Below, in pieces: positions 31,571-42,944 of a DNA stretch of 64,000 nt. Source of the stretch: Trichoplusia ni (lineage: Eukaryota > Arthropoda > Insecta > Lepidoptera > Noctuidae). Location: assembly GCF_003590095.1 (NCBI RefSeq), contig NC_039480.1, positions 5,371,328-5,435,327 of the forward strand. Reading direction: 5' to 3'. The translations under genes and the position numbers were made by a program. The notes under the pieces were generated by a model. It ran no database searches. It was not told the DNA's origin and worked only from the letters and a program-made list of their open reading frames with translations. How positions within the stretch are numbered: position 1 is the first letter of the stretch; each line of letters opens with the position of its first letter.

Positions 31571-33139
31571 AAGAACTGAAATATACTGACAGATAAAAAT
31601 ATAACTACACGAGTTCTATCAGGTGAGTGGATTTTTTTTATCTGTAATTAAACTTAGTCGATTTTTGCCTGCTCAGTACTAAAAGTGGAAGTGCAACTTT
31701 TAACAAAACCAAAATGGGCACATTTATACAAATATAATTTTATTATATTACAACAAAATTATTAAAGAAAATTTTTAAATCCATTGTATTTCGATTTAAA
31801 TAAAATGAATCTAGTTTCTTCGCAACCCGAAAGGAGCGCAAGTTCTCTATTCGAAATGTTTGAATAAAATTAATATGAAAGTAACACTTTCATTTCATTC
31901 TATCTAATTGCTTCACGTTTCAGTTTTACTACCAAAAAACACGTGTAAAACATTTGCATTTCTAATTAGTGTTAATCCGATTATCTCACCTCTAGTAACA
32001 TGAATAATATGACACTGACACCTATCGAAATCCTAACCTGCCGAACTATTAGAATAGCGTAAAAGATATTGTTAAAAATAAATAATCAAAACAAACTGTT
32101 AAATATGAAGAATGGACGATAATGGGAAACACGCTGCCTCATACCAATTGGACCAGGAAATATTGGATGGCAAGTTGTTGATATCTATTTTTTAGTTGTA
32201 ATTCTAGTAGGGATAAATCAACAGGTAGACGTTTAATGTGTTATGATGACAATATGACGCAGAAATATTTCTATATTGCATACATAATATATATTGGAAA
32301 TAGTTTTAAAAAGATTCTTATTGGCAGTATGGTAAACTATTTGGCTGAATGCGTAATGGTCGGTGTAAAAAAAACATTGTTATTTAATATCAACTCTGTT
32401 GTTTTTAACATAACAAATAGTTTTTTGTATTAATCGTTTTTTAGTTTTTGTTAATATTATCTAATAAAATATTTCTTTGAGTCATTATTTTACAACCATC
32501 AGTACCTACCCATGTTTTTCCAACAACTAGAGTAACAACTTATTTTCGTTAAAACAATATTTTGGTCTAAGTATGATTCATGCTATACTAAAAAAAAAAT
32601 ATTGATTCATAATAAATATCATGACTGTATTACCAATCAGGAGTTTTAAGTAGGTATTTGTTTTTAGATGACACAAATCAGTGTACATCTTAGACTTGAA
32701 TTTGAACTTGAAAGATTTTTATGCATAACAGTGGGTTAATGCTGTTGACAAAAAAAAGGAAAGAAAAAAGTAAAAATTGGACTCCATTTTTTTTAAGGCT
32801 GGAATACACTTGTTCAATAAAGTTTAAAATATGTTTTATTAAATTGATTTGGATTATATATTGTGCAATAATTTGGTGTATGTCATAAACTGTTAACGCA
32901 AGTTCAAAATTGATAATAATGTAATGTAAATAGTATTGATTAAATATTTTTTGAGATGTTTCTTACTATCAATATATCATCTTTATTATACATAAAAAAG
33001 CACTAAAGACAGTATAATGTAATTTAATAAGTTGTGATTTTAGAAGAAGTTTGTGTACGAGTATGAGAGGAAGAGATTGCTGGATAAAAATAAGACATTA
33101 ATTTTTAAAATCTGTGTCCCTGTAGCGTTTATTATAACA

Positions 33140-33340
33140 CTAGCTTTTAGCCTGCGGCTTCGCCCGCGTCGAGGTCGGTTATATCGCGTTTCCAAAAGAA
33201 CTCTTCAAAAGTCCAGGATAAAAACTATTCTATGTTCTTTCTCAAGGTCCACTCTATCTCTGTACCAAATTTCATTAAAATCAGTTCAGTGGTTTAGACC
33301 GACAGACAGAGTTACTTTCGCATTTATAATATTAGTAGGG
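33140..33340 (+). repeat. Family F repeat
   Basis: 'cctgcggcttcgcccgcgtc' start; it lies in the intergenic region between vret and the bZIP gene. Confidence 0.65.
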
Positions 33341-34139
33341 ATTTATTACAAGTTATGTTTAAGTTGAACAAGTTTGCAAGCAGAATGGGTTGAGAAAACA
33401 ATTATTTCTCTTCTGCCTATGGTTTCCCACTGCTACGCAAAGTTTCCTTAACTGACATAAGAACGGTATGAATAATAAAAATGGTGTGGTATAAAAAAAT
33501 TACATATTTACAAAGTGGTTTTTATTATTACCACGACAGAAATACATTAAGTAGGTATCTAGAAATATTTCAACTTTAGCTATCACAGTTCATGAGATAC
33601 TGCCTGGCGACAGACCAACATACTAATTTTGGAGCCTTACAATAGTTCCTTCTTTCCCTTTCGTTATAGGACACTATAAGAAAGAAATCTTAATAGGAAC
33701 TGTTACAAATTAAATTAATTTGAATTTGCATAGATATTTACATTAAATTGTATCTTACAAGATTCTTGTAAGGTACATAGACATTTAATTAAAAACCCAA
33801 TGGTGTGTAGAAGATGTCTGTGTAATACCCTAATCTTGGCACATTAGCCTAAAAACCTCACAATCCCATACCCTTACATAATATTCTCACTAAAAAAGCA
33901 GATATAATTAACAAGTGTAGACTTTTACGTAAGTTTTTGTCAATACGAACTTAATAGATTTATTAAAAGTAATCTCGTTTTGACCGCAAGCCTGCAACAT
34001 TGACTTCATCATCATCATCAGCCCATATTCGTTCACTGCTGGACAACAGGCCTCCTCAGTTGCACGCCATCGACATTGACTTATTCGCCATTACTGGTAG
34101 AAACTCATCGATATAAGAATATAATAAATATTATTCTAA

Positions 34140-34560
34140 ACTAGCTGTTGGCCGCGACTTCATCCGCGTGGAATTCAGTTTACAGCGCGCGGTGGTTGTC
34201 GTTCTGTATGTCTGTCTCGCTATCACGCCAAAACTACTGAACCAATTGTAATGAAATTGGTAAACAGGTAGTTTAGAGCCTGAGAAGGGACATGCTCTAC
34301 TTTTTAACTGATAAAATGGTTGTAAAGGGAGTAATGGCTGATCAAAGTTTCTATGAAACTTTTTTGGAATGGACTATTGCTTTGAAAGGCTTTAAAATTG
34401 TTATATAAAATAGTGAAATATTAGCATACTAGTTTTTGAGTATTTTGATTTTAAAGGGGTAATTGGGGCAATACATTTTATCCCGGCATAACCTCGGAAA
34501 TGCGAACCACCGCGCTGTAAACTGAAGTCCACGCGGACGGAGTCGCGGGCAACAGCTAGT
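34140..34560. mobile_element. Foldback element with ~57-bp arms
   Basis: Arms begin 'actagctgttggccgcgac' and end 'gtcgcgggcaacagctagt'; both arms carry 'cagtttacagcgcg' or its complement. The arms are the 5' ends of family E repeats in inverted orientation. Confidence 0.65.
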
Positions 34561-34893
34561 AATAGATAACCGTGCAATAAACCGACCATAACTATTTTGT
34601 TCTATTATTTAATTGTATTTCATATTCTGTCATGTCATATTTGTAATATTATGCAAACAAAGGTGCCTTCCTAAAGGTATTTCTATTGTTTATGTATTTG
34701 ACACGTGATAACAATAGTTTTTTATAAATAATTAAGATGAGTATCTAGAAATTATCTAATTCTTATAATATTAGGCTGTTTGTTCTATCTTGGTCATGTT
34801 TTTAATGGATCTACGGACGCTAGCTCACTGCGAGTGATTTCAGATTCCAATATTTCTTATCCAGGTTTCCCCGATGTTCACCGTTTATCCAAT

Positions 34894-35130
34894 ACTAGCT
34901 GTTGCTCGCGACTTCGTCCACGTGGTTAGAATTTTCCTCGTCTTTTCCACATTTTCCATTATATCTTCGCTCCTATTAATCGCAGCGTGATGTTTTATAG
35001 CCTTCCTTGATAAATGGTACCTATATTCAACATAAAAATATTTTTTCTAATAGAACCAGTAGTTCCTGAGATTGTGAGCGCGTTCAAACAAAAAAACGAA
35101 CAAACTCTTCAGCTTTATATATTAGTATAG
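34894..35130 (+). repeat. Family E repeat ('actagctgttgcccgcgac')
   Basis: Starts 'actagctgttgctcgcgac', ends 'tttatatattagtatag'. This widespread lepidopteran repeat looks like a LINE-mobilised 3' end. Other copies: 35848-36066 (+), 39341-39596 (+), 21007-21257 (-), 50847-51085 (-), 8085-8240 (- partial). Confidence 0.68.
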
Positions 35131-35296
35131 ATCTTAGAATAATTAAGAAAGTACATGAATCTTTAAGTTGGTCCTTTTCCTGAAACTGCAACTCGCGCGT
35201 ACCAGTCCAAGCATGCAACCGCAAGGTCACCACGAAGTAGAGAGCTTCTAATTATTACAAGAAAATTCTACAATAGATTCGACTATGACACTGTGA

Positions 35297-35475
35297 CGTC
35301 ACAGATAGCCGTGTGGTTGAAGTCACCACGCCAAACCCACTGGGCGCGACGTGTCGTGTATGCCAAGCATTTGTGTGATCCACGAATGCTTATCTCAGGT
35401 CTCTCTCCCAGACTCACGGATGCCTTTGTGCATGTGACTTAAATGTTTGTGAAACCCAAGACACAAGGAGAACGG
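35297..35475 (+). mobile_element. SINE family A
   Basis: Head 'gatagccgtgtggttgaag', body 'cacgaatgcttatctcagg', ending 'acacaagga'. The B box region is partly deleted. It lies 220 bases before the first bZIP exon. Confidence 0.7.
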
Positions 35476-35692
35476 CTTAATGTAATATTTTCGTCCTTTA
35501 TTTATATGTTAAAAAGCCGTCTGCATCCTCCCCTCTAAAAACGAATTGTGTTTTTATTATTTTTCTTCTCCTAACTTTACCCACCAGCCTTGTACACATT
35601 ATGGTGTGCAATAAAGTTATTGATTGATTGAAAATTTCTTTAATGCGGGAGTCGTTTTTATTAATACAGAATATATTTTTCCGTCATTACAG

Positions 35693-35829
35693 CTCGAGGC
35701 ATCAGCATGACAGTTGAGGAGGTGGCGGGTCTGTCTACTTGTAAATATTCTGAACGAGTCCAGTCGCTTAAGCTTAACGAAGACGATCTGGCATTCTTGA
35801 AGGGACTTAGAAGAAGGATCAAGAATAGA
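35693..35829 (+). CDS. bZIP gene exon: CNC segment and start of basic region
   Basis: Acceptor 'cattacag' at 35692, ATG at 35707, donor 'AGA|gtgagt'; 41 codons, leaves phase 0. The intron interrupts the basic region right after KNR. Confidence 0.8.
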
Positions 35830-38800
35830 GTGAGTATTTATTCATATACTAGCTGTTGCCCGCGACTTCGTCTGCGTGGTTAGAAGATATAAGTTATGAC
35901 TTTTTGTTCGCTCCTATTAGTCGCAGAGCGTGATGGTATATAGCCTAAAACCTTCATCGATGAATGGTCTATTCAAGGCAAAAATATTTTTTCAATTTGA
36001 ACCAGTAGTTCCTGAGATAAGCGTGTTCAAACAAACAAACGCTTCAGCTTTATATATTAGCATAGGTATAGATACGAGTATACTAGCTGTTGCCTACGTC
36101 TCCGACCGCGGCAAGTAGAAAATGATCCCAAAGGGAACATAAAATCGGGATGAAAACTATCCTATGTGTTGATCCTGGTTATAAGTTATCTGTGTACCAA
36201 GTTTCGTCTCAATCCGTTCAGTGGTTTTTGCGTGAAAGAGGAACGAACATTCATACATACAAACGGTCGCGTTTATAATAATAGTAGGATAGTATAGTAA
36301 GACGCTTAATTTTGTTTTGATGATTCAACTTATAAAATAAGAGAAGTAATCCTTGTGTTGGAAATGGGGGCCGAGATATTAGACTGCACGGATAGTACAG
36401 TGGTTGAGGTCACCACGCCAAACTCAATGTGCTCGACGTGTCGCGGGTTCTATCCCCGCGAGTGTTTAACGGATGCTTGTCCTGAGTCTTGGTGTCTTTG
36501 TGCGTGTGAATTGAATGTTTGTGAAACCTCCCACGATACAAGGTTATAGAAAAGTGATTGAACTTGTATTAAAACTATGCGAAAACTTATAAATTACATC
36601 TTCTGATTTATTTAACCTAATGCATGGGAGACAGCGGATGGACGGCGTCGCCGTGGGAGGCCTAGGAAGCGGTGGCGAGACGATCTTAACGCTTACCGCG
36701 CGGGCTGGTTCCATGCGGCCCAGAATAGAGAATCGTGGAAGGATTTGTGGGAGGCCTTTGCCCAGCATTGGAGCACAGTGGGCTAGATAAAAATGCATGA
36801 AGCCCTCAATTTCGCGAATCCGACTGTCTTTTGATCGGAATTTTTTTATCTGTTCAAATCCATTAAAAAATAACCCACGGTTCTCGCCTTTTTTATATAA
36901 TATGCAAACATTGACCATCAGAACTCAGTATTGATCGTTGTATGCAGACGAAGAAGGGTGATTAAACTAGTATTCTACTAAACTAGTAAAAGGACTGACA
37001 TCGTGAGAACACAGCGCCAGCGTAACCAACCGCAGAGATAACATTACGTGCGGCTAACCACAGACACTACAAGTCTATATTGTTTATACCCCTAGTAGCT
37101 TCCATAGACTATAGGTTTATGTTAACAAATAATAGATTTTAAATGTCTAAATGCCCACGCTTTTAAATGTTACACCATTCAAATTTGATGAAAATCGGTC
37201 GAGCCGTTTTTTTCGTTGTAAATTGCATTGTCATCGGGTTTGAAGCTACCCTGAAAATTTCAGCCTGCTAGCTTATCGGAAAGTGCCTCAAAATTGAGTT
37301 GCAAAAATTCACCCGGAACGACAAACAAACATACAAGAAAGTGAGTGTATAAAAACGTGGAAAAAAACAATAATTTATTTTTATTTTTTAGAAATGTCAA
37401 GTCATCAAAGGTTAGGTATCCTTTTAATATTATAAATTCAAAAGATTGTATGCTTGTTTGAGTCTTAGAGAAAAAACAATCCCTACTAATATTATAAATG
37501 CGAAAGTAACTCTGTCTGTCTGTCTGTCACGCTTTCACGTCTAAACCACTGTACTGATTTTAATGAAATTTGGTATAGAGATAGAGTTGACCTTGAGAAA
37601 GAACATAGGATAGTTCTTATCCCGGACTTTTGAGGAGTTCTCTTGGAAACGCGATATAACCGACATCGACGCGGGCGAAGAGCTAGTAATTAATAATTTT
37701 ATACCTAATCTTATACCACATTTTATGCAAATAAACAATATTATATTATTTTCTTGTCACAAATCTAGTTAGCATCACAAAACAGTCGCCGTCGCAGCGT
37801 GGAACATCTACGCCGGCTTGCGCGCGAACTGCGAGCTGTCCGCGCTTGTCGAGATGACGCCCTGGCTGAGCGGAGAGCGTTGCTGACCCAGCGGGACGCT
37901 GTCAGGGACAGCTGTCTAAGATTGAGGCGGTATATTGTCCAGGTGAGACGATGTAGGTGGTGTGGTGATCTAGTCAAATAGATAGATATAGTTACCGGCA
38001 CGGATCTTGAGCGCTGACCTTCACGTTCGTAGAAGTGATTTTTTGTGTCCCTTTTGCGGTATGAAGTGAGGCGCGGGGCGGAGACAAGTGCAGTGATTGT
38101 CCCGCGAGCATCGCGTCATAGCCGTCATGAGGGATTCGTTCTTTGCTGCAGTTGCATGCACCTTAAGACGGCTCAAGATTGGCGTTTTATTTTGTCATGA
38201 GTATAAGATGCGCAAAGCGATCCCCACTCTTCCGCCGAGCGCTCAAGATCCGTGCCGGTAACTATAGATTGTTAAACATTTATTCAGTTTTAACGGGGAC
38301 AGGAAGACACAAAGAAATTAACAAATAAAAAATAGGTGGGTACACATTACAAATTGCCACAACATAAAAAAAGAAGGATATCATAAAATAACATAATAGT
38401 CAGTAGTACGGTAGAAGTAACACAAGGAGAAAGGAGAAAAATATGAAGCATCGGCCAAGCCTTTTTTCCAACTATGTTGGGGTCAGATTCCAGTCTAACC
38501 AGATTCGGCTAAGTACCACACTGGTGTCCAGCTGTCGGTGAGACTGGAATTATATTTTTTTTCGGAAAGTCCTTAAGCAGAAGAATTTCCAACCTCCTCT
38601 TGCCGCAGTCGGTTAATGTAACATCCTCTTTTTTATAGTAACTATCCGCAAACTGATTCACTATTCCTACGAATCAGTTGAATATTTTCGGACCCAACCG
38701 GAGTCCTTAATCATGAGCTGAGGCGGCGAGCGAGCGAGTTGAACAGCGACCCCGCCGCGTCAGCTCATGATTAAGGACTCCGGTCCTGGACGGGCACTCA

Positions 38801-40786
38801 CATATTATACGCATGAGTAAACGGTTGCATCATTTTTTAATAAAACATTCTTTCACAGATCCTACAAGAAAGAACAGACTCAACCGAAGTGCCAACTATA
38901 GAAGTTAAAAAAGTCCAAATAGAATCTCAAATGAAAACAAAAAAAGTAACAGTCGCAGAGACAAAAGCCCCCCTCCTACCAGAGTGCTTCGAGAAATCCA
39001 TAGACAAGAACATTTTCGAATGCCGCATAGACAAACTTGTCCAGCAAAGTGTCAATCACATTTTCAAAACTGATTGTTCAGAAAAGAAAAAAGTTTTCGC
39101 GAAAACTGTTTTTATATCCAATGATAAATTGACATCGGATATTAAGTCTATGGTTCTAGAGGGGGATGGGTTGAAGTTGGTGGAGAGTGATGACGGGGTT
39201 TTGAATTTGTCTTTGAAAGAGGGGAGGCGGAAAAGTCATGGGAGGAAGCAGTTGGCGCCAAGAAGGATCGCCTATGTTTATTCTGATAATAATGGTAAGA
39301 TCATGTAGATAAGGCATGTAAATTAATATGTATATCTAATACTAGCTGTTGCCCGCGACTTCGTCCCCGTGGGTAGAAGATATAAGTTATGATTTATACC
39401 TGCCCTGCATTTTTCACATTTTCCTTAGTATGTTCGCTCCTACTAGTCGCAGCGTGATGGTTTATAGCCTAAAGCCTACCTCGATGAATGGTCTATTCAA
39501 CACAAAAAGAATTTTTCAATTTGGTCCAGTAGTTCCTGAGATTACTGCGTTCAAACAAACAAACAAACTCTTCAGCTTTATATATTAGTATAGAAGTATA
39601 GATAGATTCTCATAACATTTTGTGTACGTATTAGGTATGTCTGAGAATCGGACTATTTTTCATAACCCGATTTTTTTTTCACTGGCCTGTTGGTTTAATG
39701 GTTGGTGACCCTGACTGCTATACCGGAGGTCGTGGGTTCGATTCCCACCCAGGACAAATGTTTGTGTAATGAGCACGATGATTTGTTCTGTGTCTGGGTG
39801 TAATTTATCTATATTATGTGTGTATTTAGAACTATATAAGTATGTTTATCAGTTGTCTTGTACTCATAACACAAGCTCTGCTTAATTTGATAGTAGATGG
39901 CGTTGTGTGAATGTTGTCCAATATTATAATATTATATTCCCTATAATTAATTAACAATGTCAATAACCAAAACCAAACTGATAACCAAAATAATATGAAA
40001 TAAATAATAAATAATAAGTACAACATGCATCTAATTCAATGGACTTAAAATTATAGAAGATACAAATCAATCAAAGATTTAGAAAGTCTTGGAAACCAAT
40101 TTATTCAGAGAACTCCAAGAAATCGCGGAAGGACAGAAATTTGAAACAGAACATGGGAATCGTAAATAGTAAGGATTTCATATCTAGGAGAAAAGTGGAT
40201 GAAGCAACAAGCGATTCCAGGAGGAGCAATGATGGGCATGTGTTTCAGGCTAACTTATTGCCTATGCATATCAGATTTATCAGAAAATTACATATTAAAA
40301 CAGTTGCTGGAATTTAGACCTGCAACTATGTGCATAATAATTCAATCTTTGAAACCCTAGTTCACATAAATACTTAGACCTTTGTTTAGTCCTAGCTACC
40401 GCATTAGGTTAAGTAACCTGTAATGGTAGATTAGTGTGATAATTAAATAAATAAATTAAATAAATAAATAAATTTAATTTGTACGGCAAAATAACTTTTG
40501 CTAGTTTTCGAAATATTTTTTTTACTTCTCTCGCATTAATGAAACTTAATCCTTAAGTCGCGAGGTGTCCACAAACATACGGGTCACATGCCTTGAATTT
40601 AAATATTTTAAAAGCCCCATGGATATAATGAAAAAACTACTTCAGTACTTCATCTAGAAGACAAAATAACATACTAAAAACATTCCTATTGAAAGAATTT
40701 TAATAGTCTTCAAGTTTAAAATGATATTTTATCTCTCTCCTACAGATGGCGTTTTGGACCTGAAAATTAAGAAAGAGAATCAGTGA
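35707..40786 (+). CDS. CNC/Bach-like bZIP transcription factor (gene-level, 257 residues)
   Basis: Seen: four coding exons join in frame: 35707-35829, 37769-37942, 38859-39294, 40746-40786. Residues 1-33 resemble a CNC segment (MTVEEVAGLS, then LNEDDLAFLKGLRRR). The basic region spans 34-50 (RRRIKNR, then LASQNSRRRS, fitting N-x2-A-x-Q-N-C/S-R) and a leucine zipper follows with d positions L, V, A, L, V, L. The tail is Lys-rich and carries VLNLS (213-217) and VLDLK (247-251). Family knowledge: CNC/Bach bZIPs pair with small Maf proteins at antioxidant-type elements. Inference: a short CNC/Bach relative; I see no BTB or N-terminal activation domain. Bases before the ATG are open in frame, so an upstream coding exon is possible, but I could not find one in 31.5-35.7 kb. 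Confidence 0.78.
35848..36066 (+). repeat. Family E repeat
   Basis: Begins 19 bases after the donor of the first bZIP exon. Confidence 0.66.
36082..36292 (+). repeat. Family G repeat ('aaatgatccca...gggaac')
   Basis: Ends 'cgcgtttataataatagtag'. Other copies: 4640-4800, 44804-45000, 47235-47390, 58140-58333, 59205-59392 (all +) and 55316-55522 (-). Confidence 0.62.
36388..36548 (+). mobile_element. SINE family A
   Basis: Head 'acggatagtacagtggttg', B box-like 'cgggttctatccccg', tail 'gaatgtttgtgaaacc' in the first bZIP intron. Confidence 0.72.
36622..36786 (+). pseudogene. Second LINE family, ORF C-terminal fragment
   Basis: Open frame RGRPRKRWRDDLNAYRAGWF, then ESWKDLWEAFAQHWSTVG and TAG. 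This is the usual 3' end of a lepidopteran non-LTR element. Shorter relatives lie at 5808-5872 (+) and 23925-23980 (-). Confidence 0.75.
37485..37688 (-). repeat. Family F repeat
   Basis: Reverse copy 80 bases before the second bZIP exon; the GC-rich head is partly deleted. Confidence 0.64.
37769..37942 (+). CDS. bZIP gene exon: basic region and leucine zipper
   Basis: 58 codons, acceptor 'caaatctag', donor 'CAG|gtgaga', phase 0 both sides. Arg/Ala/Leu-rich and strongly GC-rich against an AT-rich background. The usual basic-region Cys is Ser (QNSRRR). Confidence 0.85.
38660..38830. mobile_element. Palindromic MITE, family P, copy 4
   Basis: Arms 'ggagtccttaatcatgagct' and its complement; right end 'gcatgagtaaacggttgc'. 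It ends 28 bases before the third bZIP exon. Confidence 0.68.
38859..39294 (+). CDS. bZIP gene exon: C-terminal regulatory tail
   Basis: 145 codons plus one base; acceptor 'ctttcacag', donor 'G|gtaaga'. Lys-rich, with the motif DDGVLNLSLKE close to a CtBP-binding consensus (P-x-D-L-S type) and a basic KEGRRKSHGRK patch. Confidence 0.8.
39341..39596 (+). repeat. Family E repeat
   Basis: Complete copy in the last bZIP intron, 47 bases after the donor. Confidence 0.68.
39683..39930 (+). mobile_element. tRNA-derived SINE, family B
   Basis: A box-like 'ctgttggtttaatggttgg', B box 'gggttcgattccc', body 'tgtttgtgtaatgagc', and a 3' end 'gatagtagatggcgttgtg'. It lies in the last bZIP intron. Confidence 0.78.
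40746..40786 (+). CDS. bZIP gene last exon
   Basis: Acceptor 'ctctcctacag', then DGVLDLKIKKENQ and TGA at 40784. It repeats the DGVL-[ND]-L pattern of the previous exon and contains IKKE, a sumoylation-type consensus. Confidence 0.78.
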
Positions 40787-41019
40787 CCCATACAAATCTA
40801 GTTAAGTATATTATATTGTTATAATCAGACCAAAAATAATTATAGTTTTAACATAAAGGGAACATTTATATAGGTAGGTATATAGCCAATATTTTTAGGA
40901 AAACTGTTACACAAGTTAAAAAAGTGCTTTTGAAATGTCCCAAATTCAATGTGACTGGAATTTATATTTAAAACAAAATATAAATTTAATGTTTTTCGGA
41001 ATGTAACTCTGTTTTGTAG

Positions 41020-41025
41020 AATAAA
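41020..41025 (+). terminator. Polyadenylation signal of the bZIP gene
   Basis: AATAAA 234 bases after the stop codon, the first one on this strand after the last exon. Confidence 0.65.
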
Positions 41026-41057
41026 ACTTTTTGTTATAAATATACAGTCGATAGGCC

Positions 41058-41762
41058 AGGACCCAATTCTGCTATCTACAATGACCGTTGAATGAATGAG
41101 ATTTGGTTTTTAATTGTCACTCCATTCAAATTATCAAAATCACGGTTCCAGCCGTTTTTATGGTTGTAAATTTCATTGTCGTCGGGTTTGAAGCTACCCT
41201 GAATATTTCAGCCTGCTAGCTTATCGGGAAGTGCCTCAAACGTGTGTTACAAAAATCCAACCGGAACGACAAACAAGAAAGTGAGTGTATAAAAATGTGT
41301 GAAAACACAATTTTCGTATTCTCTTAAACATTTTTTTTGCATAATAATTGGAAATTCAGTAAGGGACGGTACACTCAAGGTCAATACAATTAACTTCCAA
41401 AATTGTATTGGCAAAATGCTTAAAAAATTTAATGCAATTACCATTAATAATAATATAATAATAAATAAATATTCCACAACTTTCACACAACGCCATCTAG
41501 TCTCAAACTAAGCAGAGCTTGTATTATGAGTACTAGACAACTGATAAACATACTTATATATTTCTAAATACATACATAATATAGATAAATTACACCCAGA
41601 CACAGAACAAATGATCGTGCTCATCACACAAACATTTGTCCTGGGTGGGAATCGAACCCACGACCTCTGGTATAGCAGTCAGGGTCACTAACCACTAGAC
41701 CAACAGGCCAGTCAAACCATTAATTCATCGGCCATTGTAAATAGCAGAATTGGGGCCCAGGT
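41058..41762. mobile_element. TIR element with CCCAATTCTGCTAT ends, copy 1
   Basis: Inverted ends of about 35 bp ('cccaattctgctatctac' and 'aaatagcagaattgggg'). It contains a nested SINE B and lies 33 bases after the bZIP polyadenylation signal. Confidence 0.65.
41465..41712 (-). mobile_element. SINE family B, nested in a TIR element
   Basis: Full reverse copy from 'acaacgccatctagtctc' to 'accactagaccaacagg'. It lies inside the element at 41058-41762 and so inserted later. Confidence 0.78.
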
Positions 41763-42239
41763 CGTATATACAATAAAACGATTGAAGCCGAGTGTGAATA
41801 AAAGTGTTTATTTAAGCTATTTCGTCTCTTGTCTCCCGCTTGCTATGGAGGGACGTGGAACATTTCTTCTTACTCCTCCGTTTTACTATTTCTGATTACA
41901 ATTCTCCTTCGATTTAAATTTAATATTACAGTAAAGAAGGGAATGTGATTTTAGCTGTGAAAAAATCTGTACCTCAGGGGCATACAACATTATGTGACAT
42001 TAAAGGTAAACAATCGTATCATCATTTGAGATCCTATGCACGTTACAAGTCAATGAATATATGCAGAAAACATACATTTTATAAGAAATGGAATTACTAT
42101 TGTTTACCTCTGAGGTACAGAAATGTTATCGATAAAAATGACTTGCATAACGTTACATCCTTAGCCATGTGATGTTGATAGATTTCAAAGTCATACTGAC
42201 AACTGTCACCCGCACCATGCTACAGTGAATAGACTATAA

Positions 42240-42375
42240 TTTCGTTGCGGGTTCCAAGGCAGTTAATTGTTCCTGTACACACCGAACTTAATTGTTTCGG
42301 TGGTTTTCGTTGGTTTCATTGTAGATCCTGGCTTATAGGAGTTGCAATGACGGGCATGTGTGGCGGGCTAGTCCT
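42240..42375 (+). repeat. Dispersed repeat, copy 1
   Basis: 'ttcgttgcgggttccaagg' to 'gtggcgggctagtc', repeated at 54958-55097 with a small insertion. Confidence 0.65.
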
Positions 42376-42474
42376 ATAAAAAAGTGTTTGATTAATTTCA
42401 TTATTTATAGCAAAAGCATGTTTTTAAAGTTCACTTTCAAATTGGGTTAAGACATTTCAGAAACGCTCTGTATA

Positions 42475-42944
42475 CAGGGTGGTGATTTTTATGCTCTGTG
42501 AGAAAGTTATCTAATAAGTGTTTAGCACTATTTTGCACTTATCAGGCAAGACTAAACTCTGCTCCACTCCTCACAAATCGAATTCTGACCACCTCATAGG
42601 GTATTTAACAAAAAAAAAGTGTTTAGTTCAACAGACAGATTTTCAAAAAATATTGGATCAGTATTTTTTCTTTTATCTCGTAAACAAAGAACGAAGGGGA
42701 TGTAGTGATTTGAAATCTCTTGTGACGTCACTTACCAGTACGCTTGTTACTAGCATGTGATGTTTTTAGTCCCCACTACCATACTTAAGTTGTTTATTAT
42801 CTTCCGTAGTTTTTAATGATGTGATAAAATGAAAAAAACGTATCTAATATTTTTTGTCAGTCTGTCTGACGGACCTATTACACTCCTCTCCTCCGATCTC
42901 CGCGTTACTTATTATCTCTCATAGCATTAAAAATAACCATCCTG
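42475..42944. mobile_element. TA-flanked MITE with CAGGGTGG ends
   Basis: 470 bases; inverted ends 'cagggtggtgatttttatg' and 'cattaaaaataaccatcctg' continue for about 35 bp; TA on both sides. An 80-codon open frame inside shows no known domain. Confidence 0.72.

Larger units (their letters stand above)
31580..35690. other. Intergenic region between vret and the bZIP gene
   Basis: Very AT-rich. It holds a family F repeat (33140), a foldback element (34140), a family E repeat (34894) and a SINE A (35297). No BTB-like or other upstream exon for the bZIP gene was recognised. Confidence 0.55.

Noticed and set aside
31805..31867. 20-codon frame (ATG at 31805) in the intergenic region
   Set aside because: No donor, no conservation information; too short to support.
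32236..32433. Possible upstream exon for the bZIP gene
   Set aside because: AT-rich, Ile/Asn/Tyr-rich translation with no BTB features; typical of random intergenic DNA.
41945..42172. 75-codon plus-strand frame after the bZIP gene
   Set aside because: No recognisable domain, and not joined to the bZIP gene, which has its own stop and polyadenylation signal.
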